36,309 bases of DNA from an uncultured Lachnospiraceae bacterium. GTDB taxonomy: Bacteria > Bacillota > Clostridia > Lachnospirales > Lachnospiraceae. A program made the position numbers and the translations under genes. Below, one piece after another: positions 6,338 through 14,132 of the stretch; position 1 is the stretch's first letter; each line of letters begins with the position of its first letter. The notes under the pieces were generated by a model. It ran no database searches. It was not told the origin of the DNA and was given only the letters and a program-made list of their open reading frames with translations. The stretch spans positions 1-36,309 of the forward strand of contig CAJTQG010000029.1 of assembly GCA_910578605.1 (NCBI GenBank), read 5' to 3'.

Positions 6338-7951
6338 ATGAAAAGAGTTTACACTTTATACAGAGTTTCCACAAAGAAGCAGGTAAACATCAGTGAGAAC
6401 CATGACAACGACATCCCCATGCAGCGGGGAGCCTGCAAGGAATTTGTAAAATATCGGCAGGATTGGGAAATCGTAAAAGAATATGAGGAAAAAGGCGTTT
6501 CCGGCTTTAAGGTGTCCGCCAAGAACCGTGACGCAATCATTGATTTGCAGGAAGCGGCACTGAACAAGGAATTTGATGTGCTGCTGGTGTTCATGTTTGA
6601 CCGTATCGGACGAATTGATGACGAAACACCCTTCATTGTAGAATGGTTTGTCAAGACGGCGGGCGTTGAGGTGTGGAGCGTCAAAGAAGGCGAGCAGAGA
6701 TTTGAAACGCACGTTGATAAGCTGACAAATTATATCCGGTTCTGGCAGGCGTCCGGCGAGAGCGAAAAGACTTCCATCCGAATCAAGACCAGAATCCAGC
6801 AGTTGAAATTAGACGGACTATATACGGGCGGGGCATTGCCCTATGGATACCGGATCGTGCCGAGCGGGATGAAAAACCGGAAAGGGCAGGAGCTGAAGAA
6901 ATATGAAATCGACCTTGAGCAGTATGTAGTGTACCGGAAAATTGTTGAAAAGACAATCAACAACGGCACAGGCAGTTATGTCATGGCGCATTTCCTGAAC
7001 GACCAGGGATATAAGACAGCCAACGGGAAGAAATTTACCAGCAAGTCGATTCTGCGGATACTGTCAGCGTCACTTCCGAGGGGCTGTACCAGTGAGGGCG
7101 AAACTTCGGAAGCATTGCAGCGATTAAGGATTATCAGTGACGAAGAAGCAGTAAGGATTGACGAGATTCTGAAACAGAGGGCGCAGGTCGATGAAGAAAA
7201 ACGCCAGCTTGCCATACGGACAAAGGGTGAGGCGATGTTGTCCGGCAATATCTTCTGCCAGCATTGCGGCGGGAGGATAACAACCACCCACCATAAAGAC
7301 CATTATTTCCGTAAGGACGGGAGCGAATATCTGAAAGATGTATTGAAGTACCGCTGTTACCACAAGGCGAACAAACTTTGTGAGTGCGATGGGCAGACAA
7401 ACTACATTGCCGCAAAGGTTGATGAAACAGTCAGCCAGATAATGCGTCAGGTATTTGAGGGCATGGACGGTGCGCCGGAAGAAGAAAAGTACAAGGAAAT
7501 CCTGAAAAAACAGCAGGCGGCACATACCGCCAGCAGACGGAAAACCGTGTTTGAACTGGACAAAGATAAAAAGCAGTTGGAAGTCTTGCAGCGTGAGATT
7601 GGAAAAACACTGTTGGGAGAAAGCCTATATTCACCGGAAGATTTGAAAGAGGCAATCAATGTGGTAAAGATAAGAATTGCAGACAGTGAAGAACGTCTGG
7701 AAAAGCTGGACAGCGATATGAACCAGAAGAAAGAGATGGTAGAAGCCATCCTGCCAGCCTACCGCCGCTTTAAGAGCTGGGCAGAGGAATTTGACACGGC
7801 GGACTTAGAGCAGAAAAAAATGATTGCCTGCCAGTTGTTCGACCGGATTGAGCTGGGGAAAGATTATAACATTATCATGCACATGAATGTTACCTACCAG
7901 CAGTTTTGTTCAGAGTGGAAATCGAAAAATAGCAGTCAGGTTACAGCTTGA
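6338..7951 (+). CDS. Large serine recombinase, TnpX-like (537 aa)
   Basis: Catalyses excision and integration of the element by a serine-recombinase mechanism. Residues ~4-150 are a resolvase/invertase catalytic domain: the nucleophile serine is in YRVSTKKQ (Ser11), with FMFDRIGR near residue 90. The recombinase domain follows (about residues 160-290; GALPYGYRIVPS, IVEKTINNGTGSY), then a zinc ribbon with CQHCGG and a CYHKANKLCEC pair, and a long C-terminal coiled coil (about residues 385-480). Start chosen at 6338 after ACGGGAGGATATAGCC. Length and layout match TnpX-type proteins of Tn4451 and clostridial ICEs. It is the last gene before the tRNA-Asn junction. Confidence 0.92.
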   Translation: MKRVYTLYRVSTKKQVNISENHDNDIPMQRGACKEFVKYRQDWEIVKEYEEKGVSGFKVSAKNRDAIIDLQEAALNKEFDVLLVFMFDRIGRIDDETPFIVEWFVKTAGVEVWSVKEGEQRFETHVDKLTNYIRFWQASGESEKTSIRIKTRIQQLKLDGLYTGGALPYGYRIVPSGMKNRKGQELKKYEIDLEQYVVYRKIVEKTINNGTGSYVMAHFLNDQGYKTANGKKFTSKSILRILSASLPRGCTSEGETSEALQRLRIISDEEAVRIDEILKQRAQVDEEKRQLAIRTKGEAMLSGNIFCQHCGGRITTTHHKDHYFRKDGSEYLKDVLKYRCYHKANKLCECDGQTNYIAAKVDETVSQIMRQVFEGMDGAPEEEKYKEILKKQQAAHTASRRKTVFELDKDKKQLEVLQREIGKTLLGESLYSPEDLKEAINVVKIRIADSEERLEKLDSDMNQKKEMVEAILPAYRRFKSWAEEFDTADLEQKKMIACQLFDRIELGKDYNIIMHMNVTYQQFCSEWKSKNSSQVTA

Positions 7952-8175
7952 TGATGATATAAAAGTGTGCTTTTCATTGAGCAGAGGCATTATGAGTGTA
8001 TCCTTGTTGCATATATACAAAATGCAAGTTGATATGGAAAGCACAATACACAAAATTTCCCAAAAATCAAAAAACTGCTTGCAAAAGTTACGAAATCATG
8101 ATAACATAAACAAGTCGTGAGAACGACATTAAGAGAGAATATTTCTCCCACTCTTTTCGGTGTGCGAGCGCACCC

Positions 8176-8234
8176 GTTGGTAGAGCGCGCGGCTGTTAAC
8201 CGCGTTGTCGTAGGTTCAAGTCCTACTCGGGGAG
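8176..8234 (+). tRNA. tRNA-Asn(GTT), 5' end missing or displaced
   Basis: From GTTGGTAGAGC onward the sequence is a standard tRNA-Asn: anticodon stem CGCGG/CCGCG with loop CTGTTAA (anticodon GTT at 8195-8197), T arm GTAGG-TTCAAGT-CCTAC and 3' acceptor strand TCGGGGA plus discriminator G at 8234. The matching 5' acceptor strand TCCCCGA and the D-stem GCTC are not found at the expected place (8160-8175), which instead reads GTGTGCGAGCGCACCC. The gene appears to be cut in its D arm by the element's right end. CCA is not encoded. Confidence 0.7.
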
Positions 8235-8247
8235 CTAAGAAAGTCAG

Positions 8248-8293
8248 AAAAGGAAGCTGTAAACAAAGTAATTTGCTTACAGCTTCCTTTTTA
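8248..8293 (+). terminator. Strong Rho-independent terminator after tRNA-Asn
   Basis: A perfect 15-bp stem, AAAAGGAAGCTGTAA (8248-8262) with TTACAGCTTCCTTTT (8277-8291), and a further CAAA/TTTG pairing in the loop, ending in a T run. It would end the tRNA-Asn transcript; by its arms it may also work from the other strand. Confidence 0.85.
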
Positions 8294-8550
8294 GCTTATA
8301 AGAAATGAAAATAGTTTTATTACTTTTGCCCTGTTCTTTTGTGTATCAATGGATTTTCGCCACTTTAAGCACTAGTTCTAGCTCTCTTGTCAATCATGTA
8401 AAGAACTGGCAGTGCTGCTTTCTATGAAGCTATTCATACAAGGTGAGATTAAACCTGGTTTGGTAGTGGATAAACACAGATGAAGAACAAAGAAATAGCT
8501 GTTTGCTATTAGAAGCGAGAACCCAAAGAAATGGGTTGGAGCATAAAAAA

Positions 8551-8624
8551 TCGGAGTAACAGGATTTGAACCTGCGACCTCACGGCCCCCAGCCGTGCGC
8601 GCTACCAAACTACGCCATACTCCG
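8551..8624 (-). tRNA. tRNA-Pro(GGG)
   Basis: On the minus strand the 74-base cloverleaf is complete: acceptor CGGAGTA pairing with TACTCCG and discriminator A, D arm with AGTTTGGTAG, anticodon stem CACGG/CCGTG with loop CTGGGGG (anticodon GGG), T arm CAGG-TTCAAAT-CCTG. A CGG start is typical of tRNA-Pro. CCA is not encoded. The hairpin AACCCA/TGGGTT (8520-8537) downstream on its strand may help end transcription. No gene is seen between 8294 and 8550. Confidence 0.95.
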
Positions 8625-8754
8625 TAATCTAAACAATCTATTATATACCTAAAGTCTTTAAATCTCTATATAATATATCATAAATGAAAGAAAATGCAAA
8701 GTAAAAATTTAGAATTTTTATAATAAATTTATTGCCTATAAATATTCCTGTCAA

Positions 8755-8802
8755 TGTTCTTAATTATCTATGCTCTTAATTATCAATGTTCTGAACTGTT
8801 AA
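8755..8802 (+). repeat. Three 16-bp tandem repeats in AT-rich spacer
   Basis: TGTTCTTAATTATCTA, TGCTCTTAATTATCAA and the more diverged TGTTCTGAACTGTTAA follow one another exactly. They lie in an AT-rich gene-free spacer (8625-8975) upstream of the sortase promoter. A protein-binding site is possible. Confidence 0.35.
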
Positions 8803-8848
8803 ATTGCCTAGTAATCAGAATTGGTAAAATTCACTCTGTGACTGTTGG

Positions 8849-8877
8849 TTGACGAAAGGATATCAATATGTTATTGT
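8849..8877 (+). promoter_or_regulatory. Candidate sortase promoter
   Basis: TTGACG (8849-8854) and TATTGT (8872-8877) are spaced by 17 bases. The sortase start codon lies about 100 bases downstream. No other gene lies between. Confidence 0.45.
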
Positions 8878-8975
8878 ATGGTTGATTATGAGGTAGATAA
8901 AAGATTTTTATAAATTCTGTAATAGCTTTTCACAAGAAGAATGTTATGCAATGGAAGGAAACGGAAAGGAATTTT

Positions 8976-9812
8976 ATGAAAAATAGGAAAAACATAAAAT
9001 GGATACGAGTATTTTTATTGGGAGTATTTTTCCTTTGTCTTATTTTAATTGGGAGAACTTATTATTTGTCGTATCAGCATGAGAGACAGCAAAAGAAATT
9101 AAGGGAAATAAAATACCAGATGCAGAAGGAGACATTAGAAAAAGACACAAGAAATCAAGAAACAACTGTGTCAAAAACAGAAAATACAGAGAATAAGCAG
9201 CAGGAGCAAAATCAAGAAAAGGAGTCAAAACCTGTTATATTAAGCAAGTATGCCTCCCTCTATAAAGAAAATAATCATCTAGCAGGATGGCTTTCTATAA
9301 AAGGAATGGCGATTGATTATCCTGTTATGCAGTGCCAGGATGATGAATATTATTTGAACCATGATTTTTATAGGAAGAAGAGCAAATATGGATGTCTTTA
9401 TGTACGAGAAAAAGCAGATGTGAATACCCCTGGGACAAACTTTATTATATACGGTCATAATATGAAAGATGGGGAAATGTTTGGAGATTTAGATTTATAT
9501 CAGGATGAGAGTTTTTATCGGGAACATTCTAAGATTTCTTTTGATACGCTCTATGAAGAGAGAATCTATGACATTATTGCAGTTTTTCCTTCACAAGTAT
9601 ACAATTCAAATGATGATGTTTTTAAATATTATCAGTTTTATCAGGCGAACACGAAGAAGGAATTTGATGAATTTTACAATAATATTAAAAAGCTTTCCCT
9701 ATATGATACAGAGGTGAATGCAAAGTTTGGGGATACATTCCTCACTCTTTCTACTTGTGCCTACCATGTGGAGGATGGACGTTTTGTAATAGTTGCCAAA
9801 AAAATAAAATGA
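8976..9812 (+). CDS. srtB: Class B sortase (278 aa)
   Basis: Membrane-anchored cysteine transpeptidase that joins surface proteins bearing a C-terminal sorting motif to peptidoglycan. Start ATG 8976 is chosen because GGAAAGGA lies 5 bases upstream; an upstream ATG at 8946 has no such site. Residues ~9-28 form the N-terminal anchor, residues 30-90 a charged, glutamine/lysine-rich stalk, then the sortase fold. The catalytic residues are visible: His161 in YGHNMKDG, Cys261 in TLSTC and Arg269 in DGRFVIVAKK. The NxxLAGWLSIKGMAIDYPVMQ start of the domain is typical of class B. No LPxTG/NPxTN-type substrate lies beside it, so it is probably a housekeeping or unlinked-substrate enzyme. Confidence 0.9.
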   Translation: MKNRKNIKWIRVFLLGVFFLCLILIGRTYYLSYQHERQQKKLREIKYQMQKETLEKDTRNQETTVSKTENTENKQQEQNQEKESKPVILSKYASLYKENNHLAGWLSIKGMAIDYPVMQCQDDEYYLNHDFYRKKSKYGCLYVREKADVNTPGTNFIIYGHNMKDGEMFGDLDLYQDESFYREHSKISFDTLYEERIYDIIAVFPSQVYNSNDDVFKYYQFYQANTKKEFDEFYNNIKKLSLYDTEVNAKFGDTFLTLSTCAYHVEDGRFVIVAKKIK

Positions 9813-9832
9813 AATGCAGCATAATGCATATA

Positions 9833-9876
9833 TTCTGTCAGAATTTGTTGACAGAAAAAATAGGAGCAATTATAAT
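9833..9876 (+). promoter_or_regulatory. Near-consensus promoter overlapped by an inverted repeat
   Basis: TTGACA (9848-9853), 17 bases, then TATAAT (9871-9876): a perfect sigma-A promoter for the YdjI-like operon. The inverted repeat TTCTGTCA (9833-9840) / TGACAGAA (9849-9856) overlaps the -35 box, which looks like an operator. A 7-bp hairpin TTGAGTT-CTA-AACTCAA lies in the leader at 9904-9920. Confidence 0.7.
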
Positions 9877-9937
9877 TTTTGTATGTGCATATAATGGTGT
9901 ATGTTGAGTTCTAAACTCAATGGAAAGGAGAAGGAAA

Positions 9938-11332
9938 ATGGGTTTAATAAAAGCAATTCGTACAGCTGTAGATACAAGTTTGGCAGATCAATGGAAGGAA
10001 TTTTTTTATTGTGATGCGATAGATAAGGAAATATTGGTGGTGAAGGGGCAGAAAAAGGTTGGAAGCAGATCCTCGAACACGAAGGGCAGCGATAATATTA
10101 TCACAAATGGAAGTGGTATTGTTGTGGCAGACGGACAATGTATGATAATCGTGGATCAAGGGAAAATTGTAGAGGTCTGTGCAGAGCCGGGAGAGTTTAC
10201 TTATGACAAGTCTTCAGAGCCGAGTATCTTTTCGGGGAATTTAGGAGAGAGTATTATCAATACCTTCCAAGCAATTGGAAGACGTTTTACATATGGAGGA
10301 GACACTGGAAAGGACCAGAGAGTATACTATTTTAATACGAAAGAGATTATGGATAATATGTTTGGCACTCCTAATCCCATTGCCTTTCGAGTGGTAGATT
10401 CTAAGATTGGATTGGATGTGGATGTTTCTGTTCGATGCAATGGTTTGTATTCTTATAAAATTGTAAATCCCCTATTGTTTTATACAAATGTTTGCGGCAA
10501 TGTTCAGCAGGAATATAGTCGCCAAGAGATAGCTTCACAGTTAAAGAGCGAATTGCTCAATCATTTGGCACCAGCATTTGCCAGAATCTCAGAGATGGAA
10601 GTGCGTCCGAATCAGTTAATGGGCAAAAATCAAGAGATTTGCGATGCTTTAAAGGAGGAACTGTCTGCAGATTGGACTCAGAGAAGAGGAATTGAAATCC
10701 AGTCAGTAAGCTTAAATTCTGTCACCATTCCAAAGGAAGATGAGGATATGATTAAGCAGCTGCAGAAAACTGCAGTGATGCAGAATCCCAATATGGCGGC
10801 GGCTACGTTAGTGGAGGCGCAGGCTGAAGCTATGCGCACAGCAGCTGGCAATAAAAATGGAGCCATGATGGGCTTTATGGGTATGGGAATGGCACAGCAG
10901 GCAGGTGGAGCAAATGCACAGAATTTATTTCAGATGGGTCAGACCCAGATGACAAATCAGCAGGCATTCCAGCAGTCACAACCAGTCAGTCAGTCACAAC
11001 CAGGGCAGCAGTCTACTCCCATTACTTCGGCGCCAGGACAGTCCCCTTCTCAAACAAAAGAAGAGTGGGTATGTGCATGTGGGAATGTGAATACTGGAAA
11101 GTTCTGTACGAACTGTGCAGCACCGAGACCTGAGCAGAAGACATTTTGGGTATGCTCCTGCGGTGCATCCAATAAAGGAAAGTTTTGTAGTGAATGTGGA
11201 CAGCCAAAGCCAGCTGGGGAGCCATTATATCGCTGTGACAAATGCGGCTGGGAACCAGAGGATCCAAAAAAACCACCTAAGTTTTGCCCGGAATGCGGGG
11301 ACCCTTTTAATGAGTCAGATATAGTGAAATAG
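9938..11332 (+). CDS. SPFH-domain protein, YdjI-like, with C-terminal zinc ribbons (464 aa)
   Basis: Start ATG 9938 follows GGAAAGGAGAAGGAAA. Residues ~1-300 match the YdjI-type SPFH/band 7 domain found in Firmicutes (start MGLIKAIRTAVDTSLADQWK, then FTYDKSSEPSIF, VDVSVRCNGLYSYKIVNPLL and the helix before IEIQSVSLNSVTIPKEDE). A low-complexity Met/Gln/Ala linker (about 290-375) leads to three CxxC-type zinc ribbons (CACGNVNTGKFCTNC, CSCGASNKGKFCSEC, CDKCG...CPECG). SPFH proteins organise membrane complexes; B. subtilis YdjI recruits the membrane-stress protein PspA. First gene of a three-gene group and preceded by its own strong promoter. Confidence 0.85.
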   Translation: MGLIKAIRTAVDTSLADQWKEFFYCDAIDKEILVVKGQKKVGSRSSNTKGSDNIITNGSGIVVADGQCMIIVDQGKIVEVCAEPGEFTYDKSSEPSIFSGNLGESIINTFQAIGRRFTYGGDTGKDQRVYYFNTKEIMDNMFGTPNPIAFRVVDSKIGLDVDVSVRCNGLYSYKIVNPLLFYTNVCGNVQQEYSRQEIASQLKSELLNHLAPAFARISEMEVRPNQLMGKNQEICDALKEELSADWTQRRGIEIQSVSLNSVTIPKEDEDMIKQLQKTAVMQNPNMAAATLVEAQAEAMRTAAGNKNGAMMGFMGMGMAQQAGGANAQNLFQMGQTQMTNQQAFQQSQPVSQSQPGQQSTPITSAPGQSPSQTKEEWVCACGNVNTGKFCTNCAAPRPEQKTFWVCSCGASNKGKFCSECGQPKPAGEPLYRCDKCGWEPEDPKKPPKFCPECGDPFNESDIVK

Positions 11333-11349
11333 AATGAGGTGAGGAAGCA

Positions 11350-12438
11350 ATGGCAGAGTTAATTGAATATAAATGTCCCTGTTGCGGCGGCGCCATATCA
11401 TTTGACAGTTCTCTGCAGCAGATGAAATGTCCTTATTGTGATACTACATTTGAGGTTGAGACATTAAGAAATTATGATGAGGAGCTGCAAAACAGGCCGG
11501 AAGAGCAGATGGAGTGGGAGGATTTTACAGGAGGAGAATGGCAGGAGGGGGAGACAGAGGGGATGAAAGTGTATGTATGTCAATCCTGCGGCGGGGAAAT
11601 CGTTGGAGACGAAAACACAGCCGCTACCAAATGCCCATTTTGTGATAATCCTGTAGTAATTAAAGGACAATTTAGCGGAGAGTTAAGGCCGGATTATGTA
11701 ATTCCCTTTCAGTTAAATAAGAGTGGGGCAAAGGAAGCCATGAAAAAACATTTGAGGGGAAAGACGCTGCTTCCTAAAGTATTTAAGGACGAAAATCATA
11801 TAGATGAGATAAAAGGTATTTATGTGCCTTTCTGGTTGTTTAATACTAAGGCAAACGCCAATATTCATTATAAAGGTACAAAGGTGCGTTCTTGGAGTGA
11901 TTCTAAATACCACTATACAGAAACTTCTACCTATCAGATTGTGAGAGAAGGGGATATTGCCTTTGAGAGAATTCCGGTGGATGGCTCTTCCTTGATGGCG
12001 GATGACTTGATGGAGTCTATTGAACCTTTTGACTGGAAAGATGCAGTTGAATTTCAGACGGCATATCTTGCAGGGTATCTTGCAGACAAGTATGATGTAG
12101 ATGCACAGCAGAGCAAAAGCCGTGCCAATGAGAGGGTAAAGGAAAGCACCCAGGCAGAGTTTCGAAGCACAGTGAATGGGTATTCTAGTGTAGTACCTAC
12201 AAGCAGCAATATTCAATTGAGGGAGGGCTCAGTTAAATATGCGTTGTATCCGGTATGGATACTAAATACAACATGGCGTAATCAAAAGTATACTTTTGCC
12301 ATGAATGGACAGACTGGGAAATTTGTGGGAAACCTTCCTTTGGATAAAGGAGCATTTTGCAGATGGCTGTTTGGCATTTGGGGCGGAGTGTGCGCAGCAG
12401 CTTATGGACTGTGGCTTATGATCAGTTCCTTAATATAG
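11350..12438 (+). CDS. Zinc-ribbon membrane protein, YdjG-like (362 aa)
   Basis: ATG 11350 follows GAGGTGAGGAAGCA, 17 bases after the SPFH gene. Two TFIIB-like zinc ribbons open the protein: CPCCGG...CPYC (about residues 9-29) and CQSCGG...CPFC (about residues 77-99). A central alpha/beta domain with DENHIDEIKGIYVPFWLFNT follows, and a hydrophobic C-terminal segment at about residues 339-361 (WLFGIWGGVCAAAYGLWLMI) anchors it. In B. subtilis, YdjG forms a membrane complex with YdjH and YdjI that works with PspA on envelope stress; the same partners are adjacent here. Confidence 0.8.
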   Translation: MAELIEYKCPCCGGAISFDSSLQQMKCPYCDTTFEVETLRNYDEELQNRPEEQMEWEDFTGGEWQEGETEGMKVYVCQSCGGEIVGDENTAATKCPFCDNPVVIKGQFSGELRPDYVIPFQLNKSGAKEAMKKHLRGKTLLPKVFKDENHIDEIKGIYVPFWLFNTKANANIHYKGTKVRSWSDSKYHYTETSTYQIVREGDIAFERIPVDGSSLMADDLMESIEPFDWKDAVEFQTAYLAGYLADKYDVDAQQSKSRANERVKESTQAEFRSTVNGYSSVVPTSSNIQLREGSVKYALYPVWILNTTWRNQKYTFAMNGQTGKFVGNLPLDKGAFCRWLFGIWGGVCAAAYGLWLMISSLI

Positions 12439-12608
12439 AGCAATATATAAGCCATATTTTGTACATAGTTTGTGCTGGTTTTGTTGGCATGTATGGAAGG
12501 TTGAGAGAAATATATGATAAAGAAAGGATATTATGTATACTGCCCTTCTTTCAACCTATGTAATGGGGCAGTATCACAAGTAAGCTTGTGATATGCATTG
12601 GTATAGAG

Positions 12609-13430
12609 ATGAAAAAGATAAAAGGAATGATTATTTTCTGCCTTTGTATGCTTGTGATGCTTGGTGTTGTAGATAGAGAGCAAAATATATACGCCGTTAG
12701 TATTCCTCAAGAGCGCCAGGAGGATAGATTGGTAGATTTAGCGGGAGTGATTGGAGATGAGAAGGAAAGCAAGCTGAAGAGCAAGCTGGATTCCATAAGT
12801 GAGGAGTGGAATTGTGATGTGGCAATTGTTTTCGTTGAAAGCCTGCAGGGAAAAGACGTCACAGCCTACGCGGATGACTTTTATGATTACAACGGCTATG
12901 GTATGGGAACGGATGACAGCGGGATTTTACTTTTAATCAGCAGAGGAGACAGAGAGTGGGCAATTTCCACTTATGGTAAGGGAATTAAAGTTTTTACAGA
13001 TAAAGAACAAAGCTATATTATGGATAGAGTGCAGCCGGAGCTGAAAAATAATGATTATTACAATGCAGGCAGCACCTTTGCAAGTCTGTGCGAGGAAAGC
13101 CTGGAGTTGTATGACAAAACGGGAAAGGGACATGATACAAGAAACTTCCTAAAGGCTTTTTGGTACTGTTGTGTGTTCAGCGGCGTGGTGGCACTGCTTT
13201 GTGTTATAGGAATGATAGGCAAATTAAAAACAGTGAAATTTCAAAAAGGCGCTAGAGATTATGTGAAAAGAGGAAGTATGCATATTACGTCACAGAAGGA
13301 TTTGTTTCTGTACAGAAATGTGACAAAAACGGTGAAACAGACTTCCTCAGGCAGTTCTGGTTCTTCCGGCAGCAGCACTCATAGAAGCTCCTCCGGCAGA
13401 AGCCATGGAGGAAGCAGGGGAAAGTTTTGA
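12609..13430 (+). CDS. TPM-domain membrane protein, YdjH/YgcG-like (273 aa)
   Basis: The start at ATG 12609 gives a clear signal peptide (MKKIKGMIIFCLCMLVMLGV). An upstream in-frame GTG (12588) is less likely. The extracytoplasmic TPM domain (about residues 35-165) has the family features: RLVDLAGVIGDEKESKLKSK, NCDVAIVFVESL, a YGMGTDDSGILLLIS strand and STYGKGIKVFT. A membrane helix follows near residues 180-203, and the tail is a Ser/Gly/His run typical of YgcG-type proteins. It completes a YdjI-YdjG-YdjH set, separated from YdjG by 170 bases with only a hairpin (ACTGCCC/GGGCAGT). Confidence 0.8.
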   Translation: MKKIKGMIIFCLCMLVMLGVVDREQNIYAVSIPQERQEDRLVDLAGVIGDEKESKLKSKLDSISEEWNCDVAIVFVESLQGKDVTAYADDFYDYNGYGMGTDDSGILLLISRGDREWAISTYGKGIKVFTDKEQSYIMDRVQPELKNNDYYNAGSTFASLCEESLELYDKTGKGHDTRNFLKAFWYCCVFSGVVALLCVIGMIGKLKTVKFQKGARDYVKRGSMHITSQKDLFLYRNVTKTVKQTSSGSSGSSGSSTHRSSSGRSHGGSRGKF

Positions 13431-13444
13431 TAAGTATTTAATGC

Positions 13445-13473
13445 TTGCTTTTTGATAAAAGATATGGTAAAAT
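13445..13473 (+). promoter_or_regulatory. Candidate promoter of the tRNA cluster
   Basis: TTGCTT (13445-13450) and TAAAAT (13468-13473) with 17-base spacing, 18 bases before the first tRNA. Confidence 0.5.
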
Positions 13474-13491
13474 GAATTTCGGTGTTATTTC

Positions 13492-13565
13492 GGACCTTTA
13501 GCTCAGTTGGTTAGAGCAACCGGCTCATAACCGGTCGGTCCAGGGTTCGAGTCCCCGAAGGTCCA
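13492..13565 (+). tRNA. tRNA with anticodon CAT (Met or Ile2)
   Basis: A complete 74-base cloverleaf: acceptor GGACCTT/AAGGTCC with discriminator A, D arm GCTCAGTTGGTTAGAGC, anticodon stem ACCGG/CCGGT with loop CTCATAA, T arm CAGGG-TTCGAGT-CCCCG. The anticodon CAT serves elongator Met, or Ile if the C is modified to lysidine. The GGACCTT acceptor resembles Firmicute Ile2 tRNAs, so which amino acid is charged is unsettled. CCA is not encoded. Confidence 0.92.
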
Positions 13566-13652
13566 TTTATAAAGCTTCAGCTTCTGGAGATGAATAAAGG
13601 TTATGTACTTTGTATTTAAATATAATTAAATATAGAAGCAATGAAGTGAAAA

Positions 13653-13725
13653 GGGGTCTTAGCTCAGCTGGGAGAGCATCTGCCTTACAAGCAGAGGGTC
13701 ACAGGTTCGAGCCCTGTAGGCCCCA
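13653..13725 (+). tRNA. tRNA-Val(TAC)
   Basis: A 73-base cloverleaf: acceptor GGGGTCT/AGGCCCC with one G-U pair and discriminator A, D arm AGCTCAGCTGGGAGAGC, anticodon stem TCTGC/GCAGA with loop CTTACAA (TAC), T arm ACAGG-TTCGAGC-CCTGT. CCA is not encoded. Confidence 0.94.
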
Positions 13726-13728
13726 TAT

Positions 13729-13815
13729 GCCGGCGTGGCGGAACTGGCAGACGCACAGGACTTAAAATCCTGCGGGACTTATACTCCCGTACCGGTTCGA
13801 TTCCGGTCGCCGGCA
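13729..13815 (+). tRNA. tRNA-Leu(TAA)
   Basis: An 87-base class II tRNA: acceptor GCCGGCG/CGCCGGC with discriminator A, anticodon stem CAGGA/TCCTG with loop CTTAAAA (TAA), a long variable arm CGGGA...TCCCG and T arm ACCGG-TTCGATT-CCGGT. It lies 3 bases after tRNA-Val, so the two are processed from one transcript. Confidence 0.95.
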
Positions 13816-13842
13816 CTGTGAAATAGACAGTGGAATGTTATC

Positions 13843-13890
13843 AGAAAAGCTCAATTCTTGTGATAGAGAATTGAGCTTTTCTGTTTTTTT
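13843..13890 (+). terminator. Rho-independent terminator of the tRNA cluster
   Basis: A perfect 16-bp stem, AGAAAAGCTCAATTCT (13843-13858) with AGAATTGAGCTTTTCT (13867-13882), 8-base loop, then G and a run of seven T. Confidence 0.9.
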
Positions 13891-14132
13891 GAATTCTTAT
13901 TTAAGAAATGGTTTCATAATTACGATAAATACATATAGATATAAAATCAAAGAATGATATTATTTTAATAAAGAATAATATTATTTTATATAGTTATATT
14001 GATTGGTATATATATTTACATGAATAATAGAAAAAATGAGTTGAGAGAATAGAGGGCAGGGTGGCAGGCTGAGGCTCTAGGAATAGGGAATGGACAGCGC
14101 ACTAGAGCCTATAGCTTGGGAAAGGAGCTGCT
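13891..14132 (+). other. AT-rich spacer with a hairpin before the unknown gene
   Basis: No gene. AGGCTCTAG (14072-14080) and CTAGAGCCT (14102-14110) form a perfect 9-bp stem with a 21-base loop, directly before the ribosome binding site of the next gene. A leader hairpin or protein site is possible. Confidence 0.35.

Larger units (their letters stand above)
4013..8175 (+). mobile_element. Right part of an integrated serine-recombinase element
   Basis: Contiguous block with a sigma-region-4 gene, a PemK/MazF gene, a small TnpW-like gene and a terminal large serine recombinase, ending inside a tRNA-Asn gene. The left limit is set arbitrarily; the repeat-bearing region 1-3800 may be cargo of the same element. 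No relaxase or type IV secretion gene is in the window, so either the rest lies to the left or the element is decayed. Confidence 0.6.

Noticed and set aside
7124..7525. Long minus-strand frames inside the recombinase gene
   Set aside because: Shadows of the recombinase, which has intact catalytic and zinc motifs; no start signals on the minus strand.
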